DNA of 64,000 nucleotides from Gammaproteobacteria bacterium. Its GTDB lineage: Bacteria; Pseudomonadota; Gammaproteobacteria; Steroidobacterales; Foliamicaceae. A program made the position numbers and the translations under genes. The stretch lies in contig JAPPHC010000042.1 in the NCBI GenBank assembly GCA_028821145.1, positions 1 to 64,000 on the forward strand, read 5' to 3'. Shown in pieces: positions 34,204 through 43,053 of the stretch (the first letter of the stretch is position 1; each line of letters starts with the position of its first letter). Below the pieces are notes generated by a model, which made no database searches, had not been told where the DNA came from, and was given only the letters and a program-made list of their open reading frames with translations.

Positions 34204-35166
34204 CTAGTCCAGTGAGTCGAGAAACTTCTCGAGATCGGAGGTAAACAGGTCCGGGTCCTCCCACATTGGAAAGTGCCCGAACTGGGGATAGCTGATGACC
34301 GTCAATGGCGCTTGACTGAATCTTTCAATAGTAGCCTCAAGAGACTGATAAATAACGGTATCCTGCTCGCACCATTGCAACAGCACGGGTACCGTCACCT
34401 TCTCCGCGTGCGCTCCCATGTCGGTGGTGCGGAACAGTTCGACATTGGATGCGATGTATTCCCTCTGCCGCTGCGCTGCCCCCGGCAAATTGTTGGCGTC
34501 GTAAATCATGTCGACCATTTCGTCAGGAGGCGAGAAGCCCGGCGGCGTTGTGTCCTCCAGGACCAGGCGCCACCAATACTTCGAGCGGTAATCCGGCAGG
34601 AAGCGACTGTGAAACCAACCCAGGGCGCGGATGCGCCAGTCCACTTTGCGGGTCTGGCTCGGCCGCTCGAGCGGCAGGACCGACAGCGCCATGGCCCGAA
34701 CCCGGTCGGGGTAACGCGCGTAATAGTCCAGCGCAACGTTGACGCCGTTTGAGGTTGCAAGAATCGTAAAGGGCTCCAGGTCGAGGTGCGCAACCAGCCC
34801 GGCAACAATGTCGGCGGCCCGCGCCGTCGTCAGGATTCCCTTGGGGTCGGGTTCGGTGAAGCCGTACGGAGGCCAGTCCAGCCGGACGACCCGGAATCGG
34901 CCCTTCAGCCGGTCCGCCACCGGGCTCCATTCGTGCATATTCAGGATGCTGCCGTGGAGCATCAGGACGACCGGCCCGCGGCCTTCGATTCGAGCATGGA
35001 CGTTGACGCCGTCGATATTCACGAAGGTTGAGGGCAGCGCCGCCCAGCGTGCCTTGACGGTCTCGTAATCCGTGTCCCACCAGCCGATGCGCATGGACCC
35101 TACAAGCGCAACCAATAAGATTGCGATCGCGACAACGACGGAGATTTTGCGCTTGAACAGGCTCAT
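34204..35166 (-). CDS. Membrane-anchored alpha/beta-hydrolase
   Basis: A 320-residue alpha/beta-hydrolase with an N-terminal transmembrane anchor (about residues 8-25), so the enzyme probably faces the periplasm. The oxyanion loop is LMLHGSILNMHEW. The nucleophile elbow is Ala137-Thr-Ser139-Asn-Gly141, with Ala in place of the first Gly. A C-terminal catalytic His is present in YPQFGHFPMWEDP and a likely acid in EQDTV. It probably cleaves an ester, lactone or C-C bond. Its ATG overlaps the stop of the upstream M24 gene by four bases. Confidence 0.88.
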   Translation of the reverse strand: MSLFKRKISVVVAIAILLVALVGSMRIGWWDTDYETVKARWAALPSTFVNIDGVNVHARIEGRGPVVLMLHGSILNMHEWSPVADRLKGRFRVVRLDWPPYGFTEPDPKGILTTARAADIVAGLVAHLDLEPFTILATSNGVNVALDYYARYPDRVRAMALSVLPLERPSQTRKVDWRIRALGWFHSRFLPDYRSKYWWRLVLEDTTPPGFSPPDEMVDMIYDANNLPGAAQRQREYIASNVELFRTTDMGAHAEKVTVPVLLQWCEQDTVIYQSLEATIERFSQAPLTVISYPQFGHFPMWEDPDLFTSDLEKFLDSLD

Positions 35167-36521
35167 ACCGTGATCACCGGATCGCCGATATCATGCAGCG
35201 GCGCCGCGCCCTCGGTCGTTATCAGCATCAGGTCCTCAATGTGCGCGGAACCGCCGACACCCGTGTTCATGACCGGGCAATCGACGCTGAGGATCATGCT
35301 TTCCCGCAATGTCAGGTCCAGCTTCCCGTAGAAGCCCCCGGCGTCGCGGCCCGGCTCATCCGTGTGCATCAGCCCAACACTGTGCGGACCGATTCCGACA
35401 GCGACATCGAAGCCCCCTTTACGCACCGCTTCCTGCCCCAGGGCGACAATGTCGCTGTAGCGCATTCCGGGCCGCAATCGTTCGCGGATCGACTGCCACG
35501 CATGCGCAACCGCCTGCGCCGCCTTGCGCGCAGCGTGTACCGGTTCGCCGACAAACACGGTACGCGCATAGTCGCCGTGGTAGTGATGCGAGTGGCTTAC
35601 ACCGTCGATGAAGAATGCCTGCCCGTCCGAGATCACGCCGTCCGACAACTCGGAGGAGACCCGATCGACGTTCAGGAAGAGCGCGCGATTGCCGAGCCGG
35701 GCTGCCTCCACTTCGAACAGATGCTGCAGTTCGGCGTGACTGGCCCCTGCGCGTACCGCGTGACCGACCGCGGTGACCGCATCGACGTTTGCGATCGCGG
35801 CGCGCCGCATCAACCGGATTTCCAGCGGAGACTTGACCAGCCGGATCCAGCGCAGGATGTTATCGCCCGGCAAGACGTCGCCGGGATGGCCATGGCGTTC
35901 GCAGACCGCCTCGGTGACGACGTGATCGCAGGCGATGCGGCCTTGCCAGAGTCCCATCTCCTTCATCGCGCGTACGAGGGCTGCTCCGGTGTCGGCGCTG
36001 GTCCCGCTTGCTGCCGTAACCGCATTGAGCGCCTGGCGGCGCCGCAGCTCGACAGATGACAACGGCGCCTGTTTGCGGTCCGGAAATTCAGGCCCCAGCA
36101 TGTCCGGCGGCAGCAGGGCTTCGCTTTGGGTATTGTCGTCCGCCTCCTGGTACAGGTAGACCTGAACGTCGTTCGCGAAGCCGCCGTCCACGTAGGTGTA
36201 ATAGTAGATAAAGCGGGAGGCCACGAGGCCCGGTTTCTGCCGCGCGTCCCGTGACAACAAGGCAAAAGTGGTCGGTGGTTGCCCCATACGCGTATTGCCC
36301 AATTGAGGCCAATATCCCAGCACGTGGAACACATTGACCGGCTCCCCGAGCACGAGGCCCTTCAGGTCGAATTCGTCCATGACCTCGAAGGCACGCTCCA
36401 GGTTCATCGGCCCCTGCTCGCGGAGCAGGCGCGTGAGCTCTGCGTCCTCGCGGAGGAGTTCGTCCCGGGCGGCTGTCTCTGATCCAGTCACTATTTCCCG
36501 CTTGCTAGACGCCTCTGGCAT
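35163..36521 (-). CDS. M24-family metallohydrolase with altered metal site
   Basis: A 452-residue creatinase/prolidase-like protein: N-terminal creatinase-type domain (about 40-220) and pita-bread domain (about 225-450). The metal ligands align as Asp306, Asp317 (GDYART), His380 (PHSVGL), Asp414 (SVDCP, where M24 peptidases have Glu) and Glu429 (HIEDLML). The loop HSVGLMHTDEP replaces the usual HGxGLxxHExP. The same two changes occur in the other M24 gene (55051-56229). Function is unknown: a C-N bond hydrolase, or a non-peptidase such as the lyase DddP, is possible. ATG 36521 is 32 bp from a divergent hydrolase gene. Confidence 0.85.
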   Translation of the reverse strand: MPEASSKREIVTGSETAARDELLREDAELTRLLREQGPMNLERAFEVMDEFDLKGLVLGEPVNVFHVLGYWPQLGNTRMGQPPTTFALLSRDARQKPGLVASRFIYYYTYVDGGFANDVQVYLYQEADDNTQSEALLPPDMLGPEFPDRKQAPLSSVELRRRQALNAVTAASGTSADTGAALVRAMKEMGLWQGRIACDHVVTEAVCERHGHPGDVLPGDNILRWIRLVKSPLEIRLMRRAAIANVDAVTAVGHAVRAGASHAELQHLFEVEAARLGNRALFLNVDRVSSELSDGVISDGQAFFIDGVSHSHHYHGDYARTVFVGEPVHAARKAAQAVAHAWQSIRERLRPGMRYSDIVALGQEAVRKGGFDVAVGIGPHSVGLMHTDEPGRDAGGFYGKLDLTLRESMILSVDCPVMNTGVGGSAHIEDLMLITTEGAAPLHDIGDPVITV

Positions 36522-36553
36522 ATTATGACGACGCTCCGAAGCGCGGAGACCAT

Positions 36554-37420
36554 GTGAACGACATTGAACGCCAGTTTGTCGCACTGCGCGAGGGGCAGTT
36601 GCATCTGCGGCGCCTTGAGGCGCAGGCCGAGGGTGCAAATCCGGCCGTGCCGGCCGTTTTGCTGCTACACCCGTCTCCGGCATCGTCGTGGTTCATGCAG
36701 GGCCTGATGGCCGAATTGCGAAAGGCCGGCTGCGACGCAACGCTTATCGCGCCCGACACGCTCGGCAATGGCGACTCGGCGCCACCCGGCGTCGATCACC
36801 CGGACATCGCGTATTTCGCCGACAGCATGCGCCGCATGATCGACGAACTTGCGCTCGAACGCGTGGATCTGTACGGCTCCCACACCGGTGCGCGGATCGC
36901 CTGCGAGTTTGCCGCGGCCTACCCGGACCGGGTTCGACGGGTCGTGCTCGACGGCATCATCGAGTATGACGACGACATGCGTAACGCCATCATCGAGAAC
37001 TACGCGCCGCGCATCGAGCCGGATGAGTTCGGACGGCATTTCGTCTGGGCGTTCAACTTCGTTCGCGACCAGGCGCTGCACTTTCCGTGGTTCATGCGCG
37101 ACCCGGAGCACCGGCTCGCCGGCCCGGTGCCCCCGGCTGCGGTTCTCCACCGGGCCGCGCTCGACGTGCTGAAGGCGCTCGACACCTACGCGGACCCGTA
37201 CATCGCGGCCTTCGAATACCGGGCCTATGAGCGCATGCCGCAGATCGAGGCGCCCGTGCTGCTCCTGAAGCCCGACAGCGAATTGCCGGTCCTTCAAGCC
37301 GCTGTCGCGAAGGCAGCGAGTCTGTTGCGTGATGGGCGTATCGCTACGGTACCCGGCGGTGACACGTCCAAAGCCGGGGCTATCGCTGACTTTCTGGCTG
37401 CCGTGCTGCGGAACGAATGA
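36554..37420 (+). CDS. Alpha/beta-hydrolase fold protein with His elbow (1)
   Basis: A 288-residue alpha/beta-hydrolase fold without a signal peptide. The GTG start has GGAG upstream. The fold landmarks are clear: LLLHPSPASSW oxyanion loop, IAPDTLGNGDS, and an elbow at residues 108-112 that reads Gly-Ser-His-Thr-Gly. His110 therefore occupies the nucleophile position of GxSxG. The position of the catalytic His near the C-terminus reads PGGDTSKAG, with Asp in place of His. The protein is thus not a standard serine hydrolase; it may be a cofactor-free lyase or oxygenase, or use His110 chemically. Related proteins with the same elbow are at 49377 and 50329. Confidence 0.85.
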   Translation: MNDIERQFVALREGQLHLRRLEAQAEGANPAVPAVLLLHPSPASSWFMQGLMAELRKAGCDATLIAPDTLGNGDSAPPGVDHPDIAYFADSMRRMIDELALERVDLYGSHTGARIACEFAAAYPDRVRRVVLDGIIEYDDDMRNAIIENYAPRIEPDEFGRHFVWAFNFVRDQALHFPWFMRDPEHRLAGPVPPAAVLHRAALDVLKALDTYADPYIAAFEYRAYERMPQIEAPVLLLKPDSELPVLQAAVAKAASLLRDGRIATVPGGDTSKAGAIADFLAAVLRNE

Positions 37421-37422
37421 GT

Positions 37423-37503
37423 CAGTAATACGAGTACAGGACCGCAGCCCTCGTCACGATAGTTGACGATCAGGCCGGCCGCTTCGAGGCGTGGGCCTGG
37501 CAC
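37423..37503 (-). pseudogene. Remnant of an alpha/beta-hydrolase N-terminus
   Basis: On the minus strand, 27 codons read PRLEAAGLIVNYRDEGCGP then VLVLL. This is the standard N-terminal strand pair of alpha/beta-hydrolases just before the HG oxyanion motif. The similarity stops at the 3' end of the neighbouring hydrolase gene (37420), beyond which this frame is only its antisense. No body of the gene remains, so this appears to be a truncated remnant left by a rearrangement. Confidence 0.5.
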
Positions 37504-37544
37504 CGTCCTCTACTGCAATGCGTCAAAGCAGTCCGATCGCAATC

Positions 37545-39935
37545 TCAGAAGTTGTACACCGCACGCACGCCGAAGGTCCGCTTTCTTGCCAGCGAATAGC
37601 GGATTTCATTGGATCTCGCCACGGTGATCAGATCGTTGCCGATCACGGCGCTCGGCGGGCTGTCTTCCTCGAACAGGTTGGTGCCGAACGCTTCCACCGT
37701 CAGGGCGTCGGAACGAAGGCCCAGCCTCAGGTTGAAGATGTCCTGCGGCGCCACCCAGGCTTCATTGGTGTAATCGACGAAATACTTGCCCAGGTGGGCG
37801 TAATCGACCCGGGCGAACCAGTTGTAGCTGTCCGTGAGCGCGTCTTCGTAATCGGCGGACAGTGTCCACGTCCACTTCGAAGCCGACGGCAACCGGCTTC
37901 CGTCGCAGTTGTTGTCGCCTCGCACGTTCACGCCGTCGCCGCACACGAAATTCTTCACCTCGGAATCCGCCAGACCCAGTGAACCGGACAGCGTCAGGTT
38001 CTCGGTTGGCGCGGCATCGAATTCGAACTCGAAGCCCTGCAGGTCCGCTTCGCCCGTGTTGACGAACACGGACGCCAGGTTGAGCGTCCCGTCCGGATTG
38101 GTGAACGGAATGGTGATCTGGTTCTGGCCATTGCGGTAGGGATCGAAATACACGGCCAGGCGCGATTGCAGACGGCCGCCCAGCCAGGTCGACTTCAGGC
38201 CTGCTTCGAAGTTGTCCAGTCGTTCCTCCTCGTAGGCAACCGAGGCCCCGAATTGCGCAAACTGGTCGAGGACTACCTGCGGCGAGCCCTGGAGGATTGC
38301 GTTGAAGCCGCCCGGGCGGTAACCGCGGGAGAACAGGACATAAACCATCGAACCCTCCGCGTACTGGTAATCCAGCGATACGCGCGGAGCGAAGCTCGTG
38401 AACTCGGCCTCCAGTGGCTCGCCTCCCGGGGGCTCCGGCGGGTTGCCCGTGGAATTGATCAACAACTGGCGCAGCAGTTCGTCCCTTTGATAGCGGGCGT
38501 CGACGCTCAGCGTCAGCTTCTCGTTGATGTCGTACTCGAGCCCGCCGAATATGGCCGGTGTGGTCGTTTCCGCCTTGGTGATACCGGCTGCAAACAGCGA
38601 GCCGAACACCGAAAGGCCATAAACCGATCCGCCCGGAGAGTAGGAGTCCAGGTAACTGCCCCCCAGGGTCCAGCGCAGCCGCCGGTCCTGCGGCGAGCTC
38701 ACGCGCAATTCCTGGCTCCAGTCGCGGAACCGGCTCTGCACGGCAAGCTGCCACCGATTGAACGGCGGCGCGCCGGGAATGACGAAGGACAGCGGGTTGG
38801 GCACGTTGCGCCGGTCCCGGAAGTTCAGATCGATGATCGTCATGTCCTTGTCGGTGTGATAGGCGGTCAGCGCGCTGAACACGTATCCCGACTCGGTGTC
38901 GTAGTCGATGCGCAGCGATGCGTTTTCGGCCTCGCGGCCCAGACCCGGCTTGGGCCGGAAACTGGGGTCGAAAATGGTGGCCTGATCCACCGCGTCCACA
39001 AGGACGGCCCTCGCCTGCTCGTCCAGTGTGTAGTGGCCGGAAATATGACTGGCGGGAAGATCACCCGTATCCGGCAATTCGCCGCAGTAATAGCCATGCA
39101 TCCGCCCGCCCAGATCGCAATTGAAATCGCCGGTTGAGCCCTTCAAGGCAGCCTGCGCCGGGGGGCCGTCATCGTGTTCCATGTACTGGAAGAACGCCTT
39201 CGCGGACAATCTTTCGTTTGGCCGAAACTGTGCCTGCACAACGAAGGATTCCGTCAGTTCGCCGCCCAGTTCAACGTCGGGATTGGCGAAATTCTTGTAC
39301 TGGCCGCCCTTCTCATCGCGACTGGCGCTGACCCGCACCGCCAGACCATCCATGATCGGTCCTTCCAGGGCGACCTGCACCAGGGAGGAATCAAAGCTGG
39401 CGGCCGACGCGGTAAGCCGGCCCTGGAACTCTTCGTCGTTGAGGCTCCGCGATACGTAATTGATGGCGCCGGACAGCACCGAACGGCCGAAGTAGGCCGA
39501 TTGCGGGCCCTTCAATACCTCCACCCGTTCCATGTCCACCATGGCCGGAGCCTGACCTCCCAGCAGGGGCGAACCGTCAAGAAACACCAGGCCCCCGGCC
39601 TGCTGCTCCCGATTCAAGGTGCCCAGGTAGAGGCCGCGGAAAACCAGGGAGCTGGCGGAGCGGTCATTGCGCCCGGACCCGCCGCCGACCTGCTTGACGT
39701 AGTGGAAGCCGGGAGTAAAGGACGCGATTTCGCCCATTTCCGTGAGGTTCATTTTCTCCAGCGTTGCCGCCGACATGGCGGAAATCGCCAACGGAGCCTC
39801 CATCAGGTTTTCCTCGACCTTGCGGGCTGTAACCACGATTTCCTCAAGCGCGGGTTCCTGTGCCGTAGATATTTGCGCAAACGCCGCAAAGGCCATGGCG
39901 CCGGCTGCGGCAGCCAGCCTGATTGACATTTTCAT
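37545..39935 (-). CDS. TonB-dependent receptor (796 aa, island copy 2)
   Basis: A signal peptide (about 1-26, ending QISTAQ), TonB box ALEEIVVTARKVEENL, plug motifs SLVFRGLYLGTLN and VEVLKGPQSAYFGRSVLSGA, and a barrel ending RAVYNF. I start at ATG 39935 (GAGGGA about 8 bases upstream); the ORF to 40034 adds unlikely sequence. It is the same subfamily as the receptor at 30601-32958. It lies directly downstream of the PQQ-propeller, cupin, transporter and PhyH genes, and the 16-bp palindrome at 40089 separates it from them. This repeats the layout seen for copy 1 and suggests uptake of related compounds. Confidence 0.9.
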   Translation of the reverse strand: MKMSIRLAAAAGAMAFAAFAQISTAQEPALEEIVVTARKVEENLMEAPLAISAMSAATLEKMNLTEMGEIASFTPGFHYVKQVGGGSGRNDRSASSLVFRGLYLGTLNREQQAGGLVFLDGSPLLGGQAPAMVDMERVEVLKGPQSAYFGRSVLSGAINYVSRSLNDEEFQGRLTASAASFDSSLVQVALEGPIMDGLAVRVSASRDEKGGQYKNFANPDVELGGELTESFVVQAQFRPNERLSAKAFFQYMEHDDGPPAQAALKGSTGDFNCDLGGRMHGYYCGELPDTGDLPASHISGHYTLDEQARAVLVDAVDQATIFDPSFRPKPGLGREAENASLRIDYDTESGYVFSALTAYHTDKDMTIIDLNFRDRRNVPNPLSFVIPGAPPFNRWQLAVQSRFRDWSQELRVSSPQDRRLRWTLGGSYLDSYSPGGSVYGLSVFGSLFAAGITKAETTTPAIFGGLEYDINEKLTLSVDARYQRDELLRQLLINSTGNPPEPPGGEPLEAEFTSFAPRVSLDYQYAEGSMVYVLFSRGYRPGGFNAILQGSPQVVLDQFAQFGASVAYEEERLDNFEAGLKSTWLGGRLQSRLAVYFDPYRNGQNQITIPFTNPDGTLNLASVFVNTGEADLQGFEFEFDAAPTENLTLSGSLGLADSEVKNFVCGDGVNVRGDNNCDGSRLPSASKWTWTLSADYEDALTDSYNWFARVDYAHLGKYFVDYTNEAWVAPQDIFNLRLGLRSDALTVEAFGTNLFEEDSPPSAVIGNDLITVARSNEIRYSLARKRTFGVRAVYNF

Positions 39936-40088
39936 CAATGTGTTCCCTCGTCGTGCTTCGATATCCGGCAGTCCGCTGCCGCAGGGTAGGGCGAGGCGCT
40001 CAAATCTTGAGACCACCTCGCGCGCGGCGTTCAATATAGACTGTTTTGAGCGCCCGGTGCGCCGGAAAGAACGAGAAGTATGGCTAGT

Positions 40089-40104
40089 ATTCCAATTTTG
40101 GAAT
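40089..40104. promoter_or_regulatory. 16-bp palindrome upstream of receptor (copy 2)
   Basis: ATTCCAATTTTGGAAT is identical to 33051-33066 and is again followed by CA. It lies 154 bp before the receptor start and touches the last base of the PhyH stop codon. A TATATT -10-like hexamer on the minus strand lies between it and the receptor (around 40033-40038). Confidence 0.65.
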
Positions 40105-40934
40105 CACGACGCTGGTTCGACATCGCTCCGCCGCCAGATCACGGGGAAGAATTTCCCCGATGGCGGCTCGCCTTCCGGCAGGGCGTCCACCCCGGGAATG
40201 GAGGCCTTGTAGGCGGCGGGATACCAGCGCACGTCGTCGCCGAAGACCCGCACCGCCAATCCCGTGCGCGGTCTGGCGCTCGAATGGTTCCCCTGTGAGT
40301 AATGAGGTGTGGACGGGTGGAAAACCACCGCGTCGCCCGGTTCCATGTCGAACGAGACGAACCGGAACGGAAAGTCCGGTTTGTTCCTGTCCTTCTCGAA
40401 GTCGGGACAGAGCCCGTCGGCCTGATCGGGAGCGAACCCGAAATGCAGGTTGTTTTCCACGCAGTGCCGATGAAACCCGGCGACATATTCCACGCGTCCG
40501 TTCTCACGGTCCACCGGGGTCAGCGCGACCCAGATGTTGGGGGCCATCTCGCCCCTCACCGGCCATGCGGTTTCATCGCAGTGCCAAACCATCACCTTGC
40601 CGGAACCGGGCGGTTTGTGGAACAGGTGATCGTGATAGGCGCGTATGGTGTCCGCTCCGATGACACGACCAACAACCTCCCCGACAGGAGAATTCAGGAC
40701 GAAATCCCGGAACACGCCCGGCCGGCGCCACATGAAGCACACGGAAGCCATCGATGCGCCGTGCGAGGGTCCGGGAACACCATGGTTTTCCGGATCCTTC
40801 AACAGCCGGTCCACGCCATCCCTTAGCCGCTCGATCCATTGCCGATCGAACATCTGTCGAAGGTGAACCACGCCGTCGCGCCGGTATCTGTTCCGGTGTT
40901 CCGCAGTAATCGTGTTGAGGGGACGCTTATTCAT
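40104..40934 (-). CDS. Phytanoyl-CoA dioxygenase (PhyH) family protein
   Basis: A 276-residue Fe(II)/2-oxoglutarate oxygenase. The iron triad is visible as His118 and Asp120 (VWHCDETAW) and distal His211 (STPHYSQGNHS). An Arg about 12 residues later (Arg223) could bind 2-oxoglutarate. The N-terminal DGVVHLRQMF is typical of PhyH. Such enzymes hydroxylate small molecules or acyl chains in the cytoplasm. It overlaps the transporter gene before it by four bases. The substrate is unknown but probably the compound handled by the transporter and receptor around it. Confidence 0.88.
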   Translation of the reverse strand: MNKRPLNTITAEHRNRYRRDGVVHLRQMFDRQWIERLRDGVDRLLKDPENHGVPGPSHGASMASVCFMWRRPGVFRDFVLNSPVGEVVGRVIGADTIRAYHDHLFHKPPGSGKVMVWHCDETAWPVRGEMAPNIWVALTPVDRENGRVEYVAGFHRHCVENNLHFGFAPDQADGLCPDFEKDRNKPDFPFRFVSFDMEPGDAVVFHPSTPHYSQGNHSSARPRTGLAVRVFGDDVRWYPAAYKASIPGVDALPEGEPPSGKFFPVIWRRSDVEPAS

Positions 40935-42331
40935 TTGGTTTCAGCTCTTGCGATAGAGCGTAACCTCTCAAGCTCATGCTCGCTCAAGTTGTATCGGGAG
41001 ATCGCAGCGATGCTGATCGCCTGCAGGACAAGGGGCAGAACCGCTATGCACAGATAGAGCCCGAGCAGCGCGCTTTCGGCCTGCTCGACCCGTTGGCCTT
41101 CCGTCGCTTCAACATAGCCCATGGCGCCCAGGAATACGCCAAGAAAGGCGACCCCAAGAGCGCCGGAAATTTTCTCCACGAGAACATAGAGCCCCGTGAA
41201 TGCTCCCTCACGACGCAGGCCTGTCTTCAGGTAGTCGAATTCCAGTGCGTCGGGCAGCATCGCCTGGGTCAGCAGGAAGGTTCCGCCACCCGCAACGCCG
41301 ATGAGGACCGACCTCAGGATAATCAGGCTGACAGGCTCGCCGGGCCCGGCAAACCACCAGGAAAAATGGGCGACGCCGTAGAGCGCCGCTGCGATCATGT
41401 ATCCATTCCGTTTCCCCATGCGGCGCGCGACGAAAAGCCAGGCGGGTTGAGAAAGGATAAGGGCAACGCTCATGACACCCAGGTACAGGCCGAGCACGTC
41501 GTCGGTAACCTCGAGTACGTGTTTCGTAAAGTAGGCCGTGGTGGAAACGGCGATCGCCAGCACCAGAAAGTACACCAGCTTGGACGTCATGAGCCAAAGG
41601 AAGGGCACGTTCCCGAGGGCCGACTTCAGTTGGTCCTTCAGAGGCGGCTGTTGCAGTCGCTGAACGGTCTGGGGGGCGTGGCGAAGCGACCATACGCACA
41701 CCACCACCGCCACGGCTGCGATGCCCGCCAGTACCCAGGCCATCCGGGCGTGACCTGCCCGGGTCGCGCCCCACCAGGCCAGCAGGGCGGGGCCCAGGCT
41801 CAAGCCGATCAACGAGCCGAACGAGGAAAACACGACCCGGAACGACATGAGCTGGGTGCGCTCGTGATAGCTGGGCGTAAGTTCCACCGCCATGGCGATG
41901 TAAGGGATATTGAACATCGTGTAGGAGGTGGCGAACAACAGCAGAAAGGCCGACATGTAGATCAGCAGGGGCGTCCCGCTCACATCGGGAGCCGTGTAGA
42001 GGGCCGCAACGGAGGCGGCGCACAACAGGCCGCCTGTCGCCAACCACGGCAGCCGCCGGCCCCACCGCGTGGAAATACGGTCCGAGAATGCGCCCATCAG
42101 CGGGTCGCTGATCGCATCCCAGACCTTCGCGCCGGCAAAGATGAACGCCGCGGTGGCCGCGGCAACGCCCAGCGAATCGGTCATGAAACGCAGCAACAGG
42201 ACGTTCGACGACAGGTTCAGAATGGTGATCGGCATCGAACCAAGCCCCCACCCGAGCCGTGTTTGCAGCGGGAGCGTAGCTTCGCCCGGTCCTGCCGCGA
42301 CCCCGTCGACGCTTGTCCTGGTCCCCGGCAT
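40931..42331 (-). CDS. MFS/GPH-type sugar:cation symporter-like transporter
   Basis: A membrane protein of about 466 residues with twelve predicted helices, of the glycoside-pentoside-hexuronide (MelB-like, MFS_2) group. Landmarks are KVWDAISDPLMGAFSDR (about 68-84), STRWGRRLPW, YTMFNIPYIAM and DALEFDYLKTGLRREGAF in the second half. It probably imports a glycoside or similar solute with Na+ or H+ across the inner membrane. The first ATG is 42331; a TTG at 42352 overlapping the cupin stop is an alternative start. It overlaps phyH by four bases. Confidence 0.88.
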   Translation of the reverse strand: MPGTRTSVDGVAAGPGEATLPLQTRLGWGLGSMPITILNLSSNVLLLRFMTDSLGVAAATAAFIFAGAKVWDAISDPLMGAFSDRISTRWGRRLPWLATGGLLCAASVAALYTAPDVSGTPLLIYMSAFLLLFATSYTMFNIPYIAMAVELTPSYHERTQLMSFRVVFSSFGSLIGLSLGPALLAWWGATRAGHARMAWVLAGIAAVAVVVCVWSLRHAPQTVQRLQQPPLKDQLKSALGNVPFLWLMTSKLVYFLVLAIAVSTTAYFTKHVLEVTDDVLGLYLGVMSVALILSQPAWLFVARRMGKRNGYMIAAALYGVAHFSWWFAGPGEPVSLIILRSVLIGVAGGGTFLLTQAMLPDALEFDYLKTGLRREGAFTGLYVLVEKISGALGVAFLGVFLGAMGYVEATEGQRVEQAESALLGLYLCIAVLPLVLQAISIAAISRYNLSEHELERLRSIARAETK

Positions 42332-42348
42332 TCCTGCCCGTGCCACGA

Positions 42349-42873
42349 TCAACCGGGCAGCAGCCGATCCAGGATGGACTCGCCCGGCGCCGGGCTCAGG
42401 GACTTGTCGAGTTGCACCGACACGCCGAACTGACCTTCAGGCCCCGCACCCGACCTGTGGCCGCTGCCGGCACAGTCCTCGGCGAAAAGAATGTCTCCGT
42501 GACCGAACTCGTAACGGCTTCCGTCCCGCAGTTCAACCACGAGAGTTCCGAATATCGGAATCAGAATGTTGGGTTGGTTGGCCACATGCCAGTCATACAT
42601 GAAACCGGACGTGATGGATCCCACGGTCACACGCGCAGCGGGATGTCGGATCAGCAGATGAGGAGGCTGCAGGCCTGGACCCGTCACCGGCACTTCCCGC
42701 ATTTCAGCTACTCCCTCGGCGTTGGCGAACAGGTTGAAGTATCGCTTCACCCATGGCGGCCCACCGGCGGCAAGTGCCGCTTCCGCACCAACGCCAACGC
42801 CGGCGAGCGCGAGCGCCGCGCTCGTGCCCGCAGTGGATATGAAGGCCCTTCTTGTCGAACTCGATTCGCTCAT
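42349..42873 (-). CDS. Tat-exported cupin-like protein
   Basis: A 174-residue protein. ATG 42873 has GGGGGAG close upstream and places a Tat signal at the N-terminus (STRRAFISTAGTSAALALAG, about 5-24). The mature part has a single cupin-like fold: WHVANQPNILIPIFGTL (cupin motif 1 area), FGHGDILFAEDCAGSGH (motif 2 area). The two His residues could bind a metal. It is probably periplasmic. The role is unknown; similar proteins accompany catabolic enzymes. It is in the PQQ-propeller to PhyH gene row. Confidence 0.75.
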   Translation of the reverse strand: MSESSSTRRAFISTAGTSAALALAGVGVGAEAALAAGGPPWVKRYFNLFANAEGVAEMREVPVTGPGLQPPHLLIRHPAARVTVGSITSGFMYDWHVANQPNILIPIFGTLVVELRDGSRYEFGHGDILFAEDCAGSGHRSGAGPEGQFGVSVQLDKSLSPAPGESILDRLLPG

Positions 42874-43053
42874 GACTCCCCCTTTGGCGTCCACACGTCG
42901 GATTCTCCCGCCTTTGATGTTGCCTGTCCAATCCATCGCAAGAAGCAAATCGCACGAAAAGAACGGTTCTGTTCCTGGCGCTACCCGCACTTACCGTCGT
43001 CAAAACGGGAGCGGTCGGAGAGGTGTGTGAACCGGCGGAAACCGGCTGGAGCG

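Noticed and set aside
35163..36521. M24 protein as the DMSP lyase DddP
   Set aside because: The metal-ligand surroundings differ (SVDCP, HSVGLMHTDEP), and length and N-terminal sequence do not resemble DddP.
42546..42560. Palindrome TTCCGAATATCGGAA resembling the receptor elements
   Set aside because: It lies inside the coding region of the cupin gene, has a different core from ATTCCAATTTTGGAAT, and is explained by codons.
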